Source: Cordilura impudica
Lineage: Eukaryota > Arthropoda > Insecta > Diptera > Scathophagidae
Assembly (NCBI GenBank): GCA_963682025.1
Contig: OY821518.1
Coordinates: 230,745,348 to 230,809,347 of the forward strand
Reading direction: 5' to 3'
Length of the DNA stretch: 64,000 nt
Shown here piece after piece: positions 22,395-32,449 of this stretch. A program made the translations under genes and the position numbers. Positions within the stretch are counted from its first letter, which is position 1. The number at the start of each line of letters is the position of its first letter. Below the pieces are notes generated by a model, which saw only the letters and a program-made list of their open reading frames with translations, was not told the origin of the DNA and searched no databases.

Positions 22395-23045
22395 AGAAAA
22401 TCAATATTCATTTGGCAATTTTTGTGTTTCGCGATTTTCGGTTTTGGTGATTGTTGCTTTTGGCTAATCACATTGACAATTAATGGTACTTGTTAAAATT
22501 CTTAAGATTTACCTCTCTACATACATTAATATGTGATGGACTCGTAGAAAGAATCAAGGCTTTCCCTTTTATAGTACACCAGTTATATGATATTATATAT
22601 TTACTTTGTGTGGGTGATCCCACGCCCACTGCTTCGATAAAGCCCATTATTTTTTCGACTTATCACATGAATAACTTATGGGCTCACGTAAAGGCTAAAG
22701 GCTCTCACTAGTACAGTACTCCAGATATATGACATTTAGTATTTACTTTGTATGGGGGCTGCTAAGTTCATTGGTCCGATCCCACCCATTTTTGGTCCGA
22801 CTACTCACATTGGTAATAGATAACCTCAGGCAACCGCGCAAAACTCTCTTCCGCCCATTCTCGGCATGGCTACTAACATTAATAATAGATGACTTCACAC
22901 AAATTTGCAAAGCTCTCCCTGTCATAGCACTCAGTATATATTATATTAAAGGTTCACTTAGTATGGGGCGTGCCATGCCCATTGGTCTGATCCCACCCCA
23001 TTTTTGTTCGACTACTCACATTAGCAACAAAATAATGTATTAAAT
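22395..23045 (+). repeat. Repeat E: ~180-bp units with CCACGCCCAC motif, locus 1
   Basis: At least three imperfect units share TTTACTTTGTATGGG, then a CCACGCCCAC-type motif, GATCCCACCCATTTTTG, CGACTACTCACATT, and a CTCTCCCTGTCATAGTACTC-type block. The region begins with short AATTTTTG/CGATTTTCGG motifs like those at 62,880-63,000. The same unit recurs at about 48,600-48,830, 56,585-56,720 and 63,060-63,720. Open frames across it come from the repeat and are not genes. Confidence 0.6.
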
Positions 23046-23109
23046 CAAATTGAATTACAATTACTTTCTAAAGCTGATAAAAATTTGATAAACTGTTCAA
23101 GTCAATTAG

Positions 23110-23400
23110 CTGTCATAAGTTGATGCACACAACGCCATCTACTGGCAATACCGGAACCACCATTTGAAATCATGTTCGTTTTTATGGGTTCTTGACTTTA
23201 GATGGCGTTGTAAAATCGCTCCATACGAAATGTATGAGAAAATGAGTTTTCTTCAAAATTTTTTTTCGGAAAATTTTCCAAAATTTTCTTAGATATTCTT
23301 GTTTGGGCGAAGACCTGTCCGAATTGGTGCTAATCATTCGAAATCGGTCCATGCGATCTCGAGTTATAAGCGTAGTAACTAGCTCTCTTTTTATATATAG
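23110..23400. repeat. Possible small element with ATGGCGTT inverted motif
   Basis: ACGCCATCTACTGG at about 23,132 and TAGATGGCGTTG at about 23,200 form a short inverted repeat. They are followed by ATCGGTCCATGCGATCTCGA and a GTTATAAGCG block, the usual degenerate sequence found next to fly DNA elements. No coding region. Low certainty. Confidence 0.3.
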
Positions 23401-23429
23401 TCACACATACAATATGTAAAGAAAATGTG

Positions 23430-24970
23430 AATTTTCAAAGAAACAACAAAATTTTTTTATTCAAATTAACAAACAGAAGAAATACTTCATAGAGAGTATA
23501 TACACTTTTTTAAGTTTACTACTTCAAAATAACAAAAAGGCACTTTTGAATCGATTTTACAGTGCTCATATAATTAAGTCATCTGAAAAAAAAAAATTTA
23601 TTTGAAGGAACTTACTTTTTTTTCGGTAATCTCACCTGATACAAAGTTAATATTTCGTTGGAAATCCTTTATGTAAAATAACTTCTTTACATCTGTTGCT
23701 CATTGAATGTACCAGAGCTACGCACTGAGCAGGAGTGATTTTGTACCATTCTTCCTGAATTATTTCCCACAATGAAGCCTTATTTACAGGTTTTCTTGCC
23801 GAATCCGTTCTTTTTATGATGCCCCATAAGTTTTCAATGGGGTTAAGGTCTGGGCTTTGGGCTGGCCCATCAAGAACTCTTATGTCATTGGCATGCATCC
23901 AGTCCTTAACGACCCGAGAACAGTGCTTAGGGTCGTTGTCCTGTTGAAAAACCCAAAGTAACGGTAAATCGTCAGCGTAATCTCCCATTAAATTTTCCTC
24001 CAAAATGCCCTTATACATAATGCCCGTAATTTTACCATCAATTTGGACAATTGGACCAACGCCAGATGAGGTAAAACATCCCCACACCATTACCGATGAG
24101 CCAGCGTGTTGAACGATTTTCTTGGTGTATCTTGGGTTAAGTTCTAGCAATGGTGGGCGCCTGACGTTAAACTTGGATTCATCGCTCCAAACAACCAGAT
24201 TCCAAAATTTCGAGTCTTTTTGTAAATGGTCCTTGGCAAAAGCCAATCTTTTTTAATATTTTTTTTTGCACACATTTGGCTTACGTCGTGCAATTCGTTC
24301 ATTCAACGATTTTTCTTGCAGGCGTCGGCGGACAGTTTGTGCCGATATTTTTATACCATAGTCAACTTCCATTTGTGCCCGAATTTCGGTAGAGGTCAAA
24401 AAAGGATCTGACTTGCTTAATCTCACCAATTGCCTATCTTCAGAAGTTGTAGTCTTTCTTGGCTTTTTACGGGGTAAATTGCTGAAAGTCTTATTTTTTT
24501 GGTAATACTGGATGGCATTATTAACTTTTCCTCTAGAAAAGCTCAAAAGTTCCGTAACTTTTCCAACGCTTTTGTATTTATTGAAACATTCCCATATAAT
24601 TTTTCTTTCGCATGGAGTTGAGCTCTTGTTCTTACCCGTTGTGATCAAATGCTAAATAAATTTATTAAAAATAAGTTTATAACTTCTAAACAAAACTATT
24701 TAAATAAAACTTTTTTTAATATCATCATTTAAAGTGGCAACTTACCGTTTTTAAATGCAATGACTTAATTATATGAGCGCTTAGACGTGGAGCTTGCGAG
24801 AAAGAATTGCCAAAAAAAACAATATTTTTTTTTAACTTAACAACAACATTATTAGAACATATAACGGGACAAATTTATCATAAACAAATCAAATTTGAAG
24901 CAAAACAGATAATTAAATTTTGTTGTTTCATATTGAGTATTTGGGTGACTTAATTATATGAGCACAAGTG
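23430..24970 (-). mobile_element. Tc1-like (DD34E) transposon
   Basis: The transposase lies on the minus strand between inverted repeats. Left: CAGTGCTCATATAATTAAGT at 23,560, preceded by TA. Right: two copies of the complementary motif, at 24,762-24,781 (followed by TA) and at 24,947-24,970. Similar AACAACAAAATTT blocks occur outside the left motif (about 23,443) and between the two right motifs (about 24,920). This suggests an IR-DR design with direct repeats in each end, the outer left one being degraded. The element could be 1,222 bp (23,560-24,781) or reach about 24,970. Confidence 0.8.
23647..24648 (-). pseudogene. Tc1-like transposase with a single in-frame stop
   Basis: From the ATG at 24,646-24,648 the frame runs about 333 codons and is interrupted only by a TAA at 24,253-24,255, right after an A-run (KKKY*KRLAFAKD). 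The N-terminal half has the paired HTH region (ERKIIWECFNKYKSVGKV, then TVRRRLQEKSLNER). The C-terminal half has the catalytic triad WSDESKF, QQDNDPKHCSR and NPIENLWG, with 34 residues between the second Asp and the Glu (DD34E). All three catalytic residues are present. The enzyme would cut and rejoin the element's TA-flanked ends. One substitution separates this copy from an open frame, so it is young. Confidence 0.88.
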
Positions 24971-24984
24971 CATATAGATACCAC

Positions 24985-25430
24985 TATGTGGTTATGCGGA
25001 GGCGCCTCGAAAATAAAAAACGAAATGCGTTTAAAAGATGATATGTTTCCCGAGGCAATCACGAAGTTTTTTTGATTTTTTTGTTGTTTTTTTTTTTTTT
25101 TTGTTGTTAAAAAATGGGAAAAAATGGTAAAGAAAAACTCTTCGTCAATGCCTGTTGATTTATGTGTAGAAATGGTTTATAAAATTCCAAAAGATTCGGT
25201 CAAGTAGATTTTGAGTTATAATATTCCTGGAGAAAGCGATAAAGTTTTTTAATAACTGACTTATCTGAGGCCGGTCGTTTGAAACTCTGTATCTTGGTTA
25301 GTTTTGCTCCAATTTAAATTTTAACACAAGACTCTCGAGACATTCGGAAAAAATGCAAAAAAAGGTTTTAAAACCTTATCCACCTTATTATATGCTAAAC
25401 ATCTAAAGAGACTGAAATTGAAGAAACAAG
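24985..25430 (-). repeat. Dispersed repeat C, copy 2 (inverted)
   Basis: It is the inverted counterpart of 1,020-1,580. Shared blocks are AACGAAATGCGTTTAAAAGA, GAGGCAATCACGAAG, GAAAAACTCTTCGTCA, a TCGGTCAAGTAGATTTTGAG block, and CTCTCGAGACATTCGG. The BEL element has inserted at its far end (25,431). Confidence 0.5.
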
Positions 25431-25435
25431 CCCTA

Positions 25436-25822
25436 TGTTTAACTACAATTTATTATTTTCTATGTACTTTTCCGCTTTTGAGTCGATTAGCCATTTTTGG
25501 GTTAATTCTGGGTTAAAATCAATGAAATCCTTCTTTTATATATCGTTGAAAGGAGTGTTTACATAGATTTTAACTAGTAAAACCGTTAACGTTACTTAGA
25601 TATTGTTCGCCAACTTCTCTCTTCATTTTTTTACTTATAAAATCAATCGTTTTGGTTCTTTCGTACAATTCGTCCTATATCGTAAAACCCCATTTGTGCA
25701 TTTTAAAAAAGGTAATACATTTGTATATACAAATAAAATAGAGATTTTATTTTCTCTTTATAAAAACCTTAGATTAAATTGTGTTTTTATTTTTCATATA
25801 TTTTTTGCTACATACGCAAACA
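25436..25822 (+). repeat. 5' LTR of the BEL element
   Basis: 387 bp, from TGTTTAACTACAATTTATTA to ACATACGCAAACA. It contains AAATAAAATAGAGATTTTAT followed by TTCTCTTTATAAAAACC, which could hold a TATA/polyadenylation-type signal. The 3' LTR at 32,069-32,444 matches it over its whole length. Confidence 0.92.
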
Positions 25823-25850
25823 TTTGATCCTTCGAGCCGGATCCTGAGGA
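25823..25850 (+). promoter_or_regulatory. Candidate tRNA primer-binding site
   Basis: The sequence directly after the 5' LTR, TTTGATCCTTCGAGCCGGAT, lies where a BEL element's primer-binding site should be and looks like a tRNA 3' end complement. The tRNA species was not determined. Confidence 0.45.
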
Positions 25851-26315
25851 AAAGTTTGGAAAATTTTTAAAAGTTATTAATTTCAACATTCCCACAGCCT
25901 TCATCTTGTCAACACCAGCAAGAACCTGCTACAATTACATCAATTACGCTGCAACTACAATTTACATCAAATTTAAACTAAAGGTGCGTATAACTAGTTC
26001 AGTTTTTTTTTATGTGTGAGCAAATCAAAAAATTTAAAATTTAAAAAGTGTATAATAAAAATTAATTTAAAAATAAAAAAGTCATCATTATTACAATACT
26101 AAAATACTATTTTTTTTTATTATTTTTTTTTGTGCAAATTTTGGTTTTGCTTCTAATTTGTTAAAATAATACCACATATTAAGAAAATAAAATTTTTTTA
26201 ATATAGTTTTATATTATTAGTTTATAATATATTATTTTTTCGCAATTTTTTTTAAGGTTTTTTCATATTGTTATTTAAATTAAATTAACTTATTTTAAAA
26301 TAAATTCGAACCAAA

Positions 26316-27583
26316 ATGCCGGAAACTACACTTGATATTTTTATCCGCGATTCGGATACGCTCATTAAATTTGAGGCGAAATTCAACGATATTCGTGAGG
26401 AGTTACATTCGGTATTTAATCTTGAAATTCGTGGAAAAGAATTGGACTTGCTTTGAGAACAAGTAAAATCGACATATCGTACTTGTTTATCATATTTAGA
26501 AAATTCGGATGACGGGGAACCGGCGGATTTTGACGCGGCTGAATCGAAATATGAAGCCACTTTTAACGCGTACGGTAATTGTTTATCTAGGATTAATGAA
26601 CGATTACATCATTTTAAATCCAACGCGACACCGAAAGAGCAGTCTCAGTCTTCGAGTGTAAACATCAATTCAGCTGACAACTTTTGTCATAATTTAACGC
26701 TTCCGCCATGCGCTACCGACGTTTTGAGGGAGATTGCATTTCTTGGGCCACTTTTAGAGATCTTTTTACAGCGGTTTATATCAATAACTCTCGACTTAGC
26801 AATATTGAGCGGCTATGCCATCTAGTTCGGAAAACTAATGGCGAAGCTCGGGAAATTGTTTCGAAATGCCCTCTCACTAATCAAGGTTTTGCTGTTGCGT
26901 GGCGCAACTTGAGGGACGCATATGATAATCCGCGTATGCTGTTTAATAACCAGCTAAAATCGCTATTTAGCCTTCCCTTTCTTGATAAGGAAACCTCGTC
27001 GGGATTAAAAACTTTACAACGCGGAATAAACGGCTGCCTTACGGCTATGCCAATTTATAATATTTCGACGCACAGCTGGGATCCTATTATAGTATTTCTT
27101 TGTATTCAACGGTTACCTTCGCAAACTGTTAGTCTGTGGGAACAGAGTATAAAGGACAAATCAGCTTTGTCACTCTGAAAGGATTTGGAACTCTTTCTGA
27201 CAGAAAGAGTTCAAACTTTAGATTGTTTACGTGATCTTAGGGGTTCAGAATCTGCTAAACGGCTTTCTGAACCTAAAATCAAAGCGCATCATACCAATGC
27301 AACTTCAAGTGCTTCTTGTGTTCTTTGTAAGAATCAAGTTCACTTTTTACGCTCTTGTCATCGATTCAAAAGTTTATCTGTTGCGTATCGATTTTCTACG
27401 GTAAAAAAGTTTCACTGTTGTGTCAATTGTCTCGCAAGGACACATGAAGCTAAAAATTGTAGCAGTTCGTATAATTGCTCCATTTGTAACAAGATACATC
27501 ATACTATGTTACCCCGTGAATTACCATCTTCTGAGGTTTCTAGGAATACTAATCGGTCGAACTCTGTACCGGCAATCGCATAG
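26316..27583 (+). pseudogene. BEL gag (broken)
   Basis: The start ATG at 26,316 opens MPETTLDIFIRDSD. The frame meets TGA at about 26,454-26,456. A one-base loss in a T-run near 26,727 then shifts the frame into RFEGDCISWATFRDLF, a conserved BEL gag (DUF1759) block. Further in-frame stops are TGA at 27,176-27,178 and TAG at 27,581-27,583. The C-terminal part has the BEL Cys/His array CVLC...CHRF...FHCCVNCLA, then HEAKNC...CSICNKIHHT, which packages RNA. At least three nonsense changes and one frameshift rule out a functional protein. Confidence 0.88.
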
Positions 27584-27670
27584 TCTTCGAATGCCAATCA
27601 TGGCACACCTCCCACAAATCGTCAATTATTACATACAGCGCAAAATAGGACTATACTTTTAGGGACGGCT

Positions 27671-28310
27671 ATGGTGAATCTTATTCATCAGGGTACTACG
27701 TACCCAGCCCGGGTCCTTATTGACCCTGCTTCTGAAGCATCGTTCATTTCTGAACGTTTGCAAAATCGCCAGAAAATTTCGACGCATTCGACGAATTCTC
27801 AAATTTCAAGAGTTAATCAGGCAGTTACGGCAATGTCTAGAAAACTTTGTTCATTGAAAATTGGCTCCACCCTCGATTCATCCTTTGTATTGGAAACATT
27901 CGCACTTGTTTTGCCAAAATTTGCCAAACCTTCATTTGGCCGATATTAATTTTTATGACAGTCGACCTGTTGATCTTTTGCTTGGCGCGGATTTATATTC
28001 AAGAATTCTGTTGGGAGAAATCCGTCGAAATATTTTGGGCTCTTTACTAACTCAGAACACTATTTTTGGCTGGATTATTACTGGTCCAGTTGTACAACCT
28101 CAAGTTCAGGTATATTCTACGAATGTCGAATTTTCAGAGGAAGATTGCCTTAACAAAAATCTTTTGAGATTGGAACTTGAGGAAACTTCTAAAAGCAAAA
28201 TTCTCTTTCCATTTGACAAATTTTGGGAGGAAAATTATAAAGCGACGAAAATGGACTTCAAACGAACGGAGAATTTTGAAAGACATACCTTTGGACCATT
28301 TAGTTGACGC
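27671..28310 (+). pseudogene. BEL protease and protease-RT linker (broken)
   Basis: The retropepsin-like segment reads ARVLIDPASEASFISE. The family has Asp-Ser/Thr-Gly at this site, so here the catalytic triad is Asp-Pro-Ala, which should abolish activity. After a frameshift near 27,930 the conserved linker follows: LHLADINFY, then DLLLGADLYSRILL and NTIFGWIITGP. RT would begin next. Instead, after FWEENYKA (about 28,240), the sequence jumps to the end of the RT region. Confidence 0.85.
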
Positions 28311-29346
28311 TAAATTATTGACCTTTATAGAATCGAGTACTTCAAGGACTTTAGGAATTCAGTGGAACGCTCAGTGGGACTCGTTTTATTTTAGTGTGAC
28401 TCGTATTTCATTAAAATCTGGGTATACTAAGAGGGAGGTCTTATCGACTATCGCGAAATTGTTTGATCCTGTAGGTTGGTTAGATCCTGTCATTGTGGTT
28501 GCTAAAATTGTCATGCAAAAAATTTGGTTTGATAATATAAATTAGGATAATATGCTTCCAATTTCGACGGAAGATGAATGGAAAAAATTTGTTACTTCTG
28601 TCGAACTTCATGTTTTTTCTGATGCCTCGGAAAAGGCATACGCGGGAGTGATTTATATTCGAATTCAAGCCTCTAACGGCGAAATTCATACTCACCTACT
28701 CTCATCGAAAACCAAAGTAGCCCCCATCAAATCAATTTCTCTACCTCGTTTAGAACTGTGCGGGGCGGTATTAGCCTCTAAACTTTTGAAGACGGTGATA
28801 AGTGAAATTGATATTAAAATTGATCAAATTTACTGTTGGACTGATTCGACGATAGTCCTTTCTTGGTTAAGAAAAACTCCGTGTTCCTGGTCCACATTTG
28901 TAGCGAACAGAGTATGCCGCATTCAGGAAAATGTAGGAAACCATAATTGGTATCATGTTCGTTCCGAGGATAATCCTGCAGATTTAGGTAGTCGTAGTCC
29001 CACTGAGCTGGATAATAGTGAGCTTTGGTGGCATGGTCCAAAATGGCTGGGTCAAGATAAAGTGCACTGGAATATAACGGATCTAAGTTCTCCTGACACT
29101 GGCATTGAGGGTCGGGTTATCAAAATTCATGCTTTCTTCTTTACGGACGTTAAGGGGGAAGATATATATGTGGATATTTTGAATAATTACTCCCGCCTAG
29201 ATCGAGCTCTTTGGATAATCTCATATATTTTGAGATTCTTTTACAATAGTCATCCAGCTCATAGGTCAAATCGTTGTTTTAGTATAGTATATAGTAGGAT
29301 AAGATCGTTTCTGGTTATGAAATCAGAAGAACGAAATTGTATTTAG
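28242..29346 (+). pseudogene. BEL RT C-terminal remnant plus RNase H
   Basis: It begins at RRKWTSNERRILKDIP, normally found just after the YVDD-containing palm, so about 200 RT residues are missing. TLGIQWNAQWDSFYFSV and TKREVLSTIAKLFDPVGWLD follow, then an in-frame TAG at 28,543-28,545. The RNase H domain is well preserved: [36 protein letters not shown] and NPADLGSR hold its Asp-Glu-Asp-Asp set. RNase H removes the RNA strand during replication. The frame ends at 29,346, overlapping the shifted integrase frame. Confidence 0.9.
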
Positions 29347-30670
29347 CAATTATGGCTCAGAAACATCACTATGCAGATGAATATAAGTGCTTGCTAGACA
29401 AAAAACCGTTAAGTTCAAAGAGTTGCCTTATTTCTTTGAATCCCTTTCTCGGTAAGGACGGTGTGATAAATGGTCGCTTGGTTAAATCACCATCCCTTTC
29501 ATATACGGAGAAATATCCTATTATTTTACCTTATTCGAGCCGATTTACTCAATTGTTAATAGAATTTATTCATATGATTTCCATTCACGGTGGAAATCAG
29601 TTGATGTTACGAATACTTCACATTGAATATTGGGTTCCACACTTGAAGTCGAAAATTCGTGGAGTCATTGGTCGTTGTAAACGGTGTATTATTGACCGTA
29701 AAGTATATTGTCGTCAAAATATGGCGACTCTGCCTCCTGAGAGAACTACTCTTGATAGACCATTTACGACAACGGGCGTTGATTTTGCTGGTCCCTTTGA
29801 CATCAAAAGTTTTACGGGCAGTGCTTGTAGAATAACTAAGGGCTACGTTTGTATTTTTGTATGCTTTTCTACGAAAGCAATTCATTTAGAGGCCACGTCT
29901 GATTTATCGATGCCTACTTTTTTATCTGCCTTTCACAGATTTATTTCTCGACGATGTTGCCCCTACACTATATTTTCGGATAACGGCACATATTTCGTAG
30001 GTGCATCGCGTGAATTAGAGAGGGGTTTTAAGATGTTTCTTAAGGAAAGTCAGATTGCAGTGGGTTTTATTTATGGTATTCAGGGTTTAACTTGGCGGTT
30101 TATACCGGCCGGGGCACCTCATATGGGTGGCCTTTGGGAAGCCTGGGTCAAGAGTTTTAAACACCATTTTCATAAGGAAGCGCAATCTTTTCAATATACT
30201 TTTGAAGAACTTTCTTCAGTTCCCGCAAGAATAAAAGCTTGTCTAAATTCACGTCCTCTTTGTTCTATGGCGGATAACCCTCTGGAACCAGTAGCTCTGA
30301 CTCCTGGTCATTTTTAATTGGTGGACCAATACTTGCTCCCCCGGAGCCTGAAATTAATGAATCTCCGAGAAGTCTTGTTAATCGATTTCGAAAAATGAAA
30401 GCGTTGTCTCAACTTTTTTGTCACCGATGGAAAGAAGAATATTTAATTACGTTAAATAAACGCTATAAATGGAAATATCCGGAACGCGATCTACAGGAAA
30501 ACGACTTAGTCGTTATCAAGCATGAAAATCTACTTCCGACATCGTGGCGTTTAGGTCGGATAATTAAAGTTTATCCGGGAAGTGACGGTCACGTAAGGGT
30601 CGCGGATATTCGTACTGCTAATGGGGTTGTAAAACGACCAATTACCAAACTGGTCATTTTGACCAAATAA
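29337..30670 (+). pseudogene. BEL integrase plus DUF5641-type C-terminus (one frameshift)
   Basis: A ~325-codon stretch holds the H2C2 zinc-binding region (IHGGNQLML, then CKRCIIDRK) and the DDE core: TTGVDFAGPF, FSDNGTYFVGA and MGGLWEAWVKSFKHH. All three acidic residues are present. At about 30,316 a single-base deletion (GGTCATTTTTAATTG) breaks the frame. The remaining 90 codons from 30,395 (MKALSQLFCHRWKEEYL, then ENDLVVIKHENLLP and WRLGRIIKVYPG) form the C-terminal domain usual in BEL pol. The stop is at 30,668-30,670. This is the best-preserved pol segment. Confidence 0.9.
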
Positions 30671-30723
30671 TTTACACTTTTTCTTCGATATTTTCTTTAA
30701 ATTTTTTATTGTTTCATAGAAAT

Positions 30724-31773
30724 ATGGAATCTCTCCCTAACTTTTTTGACGATGCTCTGCTCGATTATGAAGATGCTATGGAGATGTCGGAACCCAAAAC
30801 TTCTCCCGCAGCCGTTCCTAGTCCAGCAGTGACACCAACAACGACAATCGTTCGAGTGGTAGATCCGCCATTGGAAGCAACGCCCGCTATTGAAACTGTC
30901 CATACTGAGACAGTTGCATCATCGCCGGTCATGGTGACTACGAAAGCTATGGAAGCCTCGGGTTCGAAGCCACTGTCTACCTCGGCTCCCATGAAAACGC
31001 CATCGTCCCCGCTATGTAGACTCTGCGAACGACGTAACCCATTGCATTTCTGTCATTTTTTCCGGGATATGAGTTATGAGCGTCGCCTTCGTATGGTGAT
31101 ACTTCATCGATACTGTTCGAAGTGCTTGGCCCATTCTCATATGGCAAAATTGTGTCCTAGCACATCCAAGTGCCGAGTGTGCCAGGGTGACCACAATACA
31201 TTGTTGCACGCAAATTCAAAATCCCCTGGTTCCGATCACAAAAATCGTGCAAAACGTGAGTCTCGTCCATCGTCGTCCGTTTCTGAAGTTCGTTCCTTGC
31301 CAATACGTCACGTTATAAATTTGTCGCCTACGCTGCAAGTTAAATTAAACACACCTGGAAAATCCATTTCGGTACGTGCGGTTTTAGACTCTTGCTGTAG
31401 TGCAAGCTACATTTGCGAAACGTTGGTTCATCAAATACGGTTGCCAGTTTCAGAGATGGACAGCGATCGGTTTTGTCGGTTAACAATTACGTCGATATAC
31501 GACTCGACCCAAATAATTACGATCACCGCAGGAGTTACGAAGATGTTAGGAATTAGAACTCCTTCCGAGTCAATTCCAGACGCGATAAGGGAGCAATTCG
31601 TTGGGTTCCAACGTGCGGATTCCACCTTTAATCATTCCGGGCGGGTCGCGTTAGTTTTAGGCCCAGAAGTTAATCCACAGGCAATGAAAAATCGGATACC
31701 GGTGAGCCCGGGACTTCTAATGGCGCAATACACCATTTTTGGGTGGATCATATCTGGCCCATCTCCATTGTAG
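30724..31773 (+). CDS. Extra BEL ORF: zinc-knuckle plus protease-like protein
   Basis: This is an unbroken 349-codon ORF, 53 bp after the pol stop, in the position of an env gene. The ATG at 30,724 is chosen because MESLPNFF starts there and upstream in-frame codons lack an ATG. Residues ~1-95 are acidic then Pro/Thr/Ala-rich. Residues ~98-165 contain the BEL Cys/His array CRLCERRNPLHFCHFF, YCSKCLAHSHMAKLC and CRVCQGDHNTLLH. Residues ~210-345 resemble the BEL protease region (VRAVLDSCCSASYICE, then YTIFGWIISGP near the end). The catalytic Asp-Ser-Gly is Asp-Ser-Cys. It differs clearly from the element's own gag, so it is not a simple local duplication. It might be a captured gag-pro fragment, a packaging accessory or a dominant-negative Gag. 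Function unknown. Confidence 0.8.
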   Translation: MESLPNFFDDALLDYEDAMEMSEPKTSPAAVPSPAVTPTTTIVRVVDPPLEATPAIETVHTETVASSPVMVTTKAMEASGSKPLSTSAPMKTPSSPLCRLCERRNPLHFCHFFRDMSYERRLRMVILHRYCSKCLAHSHMAKLCPSTSKCRVCQGDHNTLLHANSKSPGSDHKNRAKRESRPSSSVSEVRSLPIRHVINLSPTLQVKLNTPGKSISVRAVLDSCCSASYICETLVHQIRLPVSEMDSDRFCRLTITSIYDSTQIITITAGVTKMLGIRTPSESIPDAIREQFVGFQRADSTFNHSGRVALVLGPEVNPQAMKNRIPVSPGLLMAQYTIFGWIISGPSPL

Positions 31774-31915
31774 AGTCCTTACTGGCTCATATGTAGAGTC
31801 CTTACTGGCGCAAATTGTAGAGTCCCTACTGGCTCATACTTATTTATAATCAATTTTTCATTGGGGTCCCTACTGGCCTATGGAAAATTGTTACGTCGAG
31901 GTCCCTACTGGCAAA
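31771..31915 (+). repeat. Five short repeats GAGTCCYTACTGGC after the extra ORF
   Basis: The motif GAGTCCTTACTGGC or GGTCCCTACTGGC occurs five times, near 31,774, 31,795, 31,822, 31,865 and 31,900, with gaps of about 20-43 bp. The first overlaps the stop codon context of the extra ORF. It sits in the 3' untranslated part of the BEL RNA. Role unknown. Confidence 0.8.
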
Positions 31916-32054
31916 TTTAACTTGTGTTTTAAAGAAAAAAAAAAAATTTAATAAATTGAATTCAAGCTCACATTTTTAAACTGAACTATACCTTATTTTA
32001 AGATATTTCAGTTATTTGTTAAAGTATTATTGTTGCAACATACCTTGATGTTGC

Positions 32055-32068
32055 AAGGTGGCCGGCAA
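32055..32068 (+). promoter_or_regulatory. Candidate polypurine tract
   Basis: AAGGTGGCCGGCAA lies directly before the 3' LTR, at the site of plus-strand priming. It is purine-rich but interrupted. Assigned by position. Confidence 0.45.
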
Positions 32069-32444
32069 TGTTTAACTACAATTTATTATTTTCTTTTCCT
32101 TTTCCGCTTTTGGTCGATTAGCCATTTTTGGGTTAATTCTGAGTTAAAATCTATGAAACTCCTTTTTTTTACATCTTTGAAAGGAGTGTTTACAAAGATT
32201 TTAACTAGTGAAACCGTTAACGGTACTTAGATATTGTTCGCCACCTTCTCTCTTTATCTTTTTACTTATAAAATCAATCGTTTTGGTACCTTCGTACAAT
32301 TCGCACAAAACCCCATTTGTGCATTTTAAAAAAGGTAATACATTTGTATATACAAATAAAATAGAGATTATATTTTCTCTTTATAAAAACCTTAAATTAA
32401 ATTGTGTTTTTATTTTTCACATATTTTTGCTACATACGCAAACA
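32069..32444 (+). repeat. 3' LTR of the BEL element
   Basis: 376 bp, TGTTTAAC to GCAAACA, followed by the CCCTA target duplication. It differs from the 5' LTR by scattered substitutions and an indel near 32,300 (about 11 bases shorter around GTACAATTCGCACAAAAC). Confidence 0.92.
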
Positions 32445-32449
32445 CCCTA

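Larger units (their letters stand above)
25431..32449 (+). mobile_element. BEL/Pao LTR retrotransposon, full length, inactive
   Basis: The 7,009-bp element (25,436-32,444) is bounded by LTRs of 387 and 376 bp that begin TGTTTAAC and end GCAAACA, and by a perfect 5-bp target duplication CCCTA (25,431-25,435 and 32,445-32,449). Internal order is gag, protease, RNase H, integrase, an extra ORF, then the 3' LTR. Gag and pol carry several in-frame stops and single-base frameshifts, and the RT palm is deleted. The LTRs differ at a modest number of sites plus small indels, which indicates substantial age. It probably moved last with proteins supplied in trans or before these lesions accumulated. Confidence 0.93.

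Noticed and set aside
22490..23043. 73- and 104-codon frames as genes
   Set aside because: They translate repeat E, and similar frames appear on both strands at 63.08-63.61 kb where the same repeat recurs.
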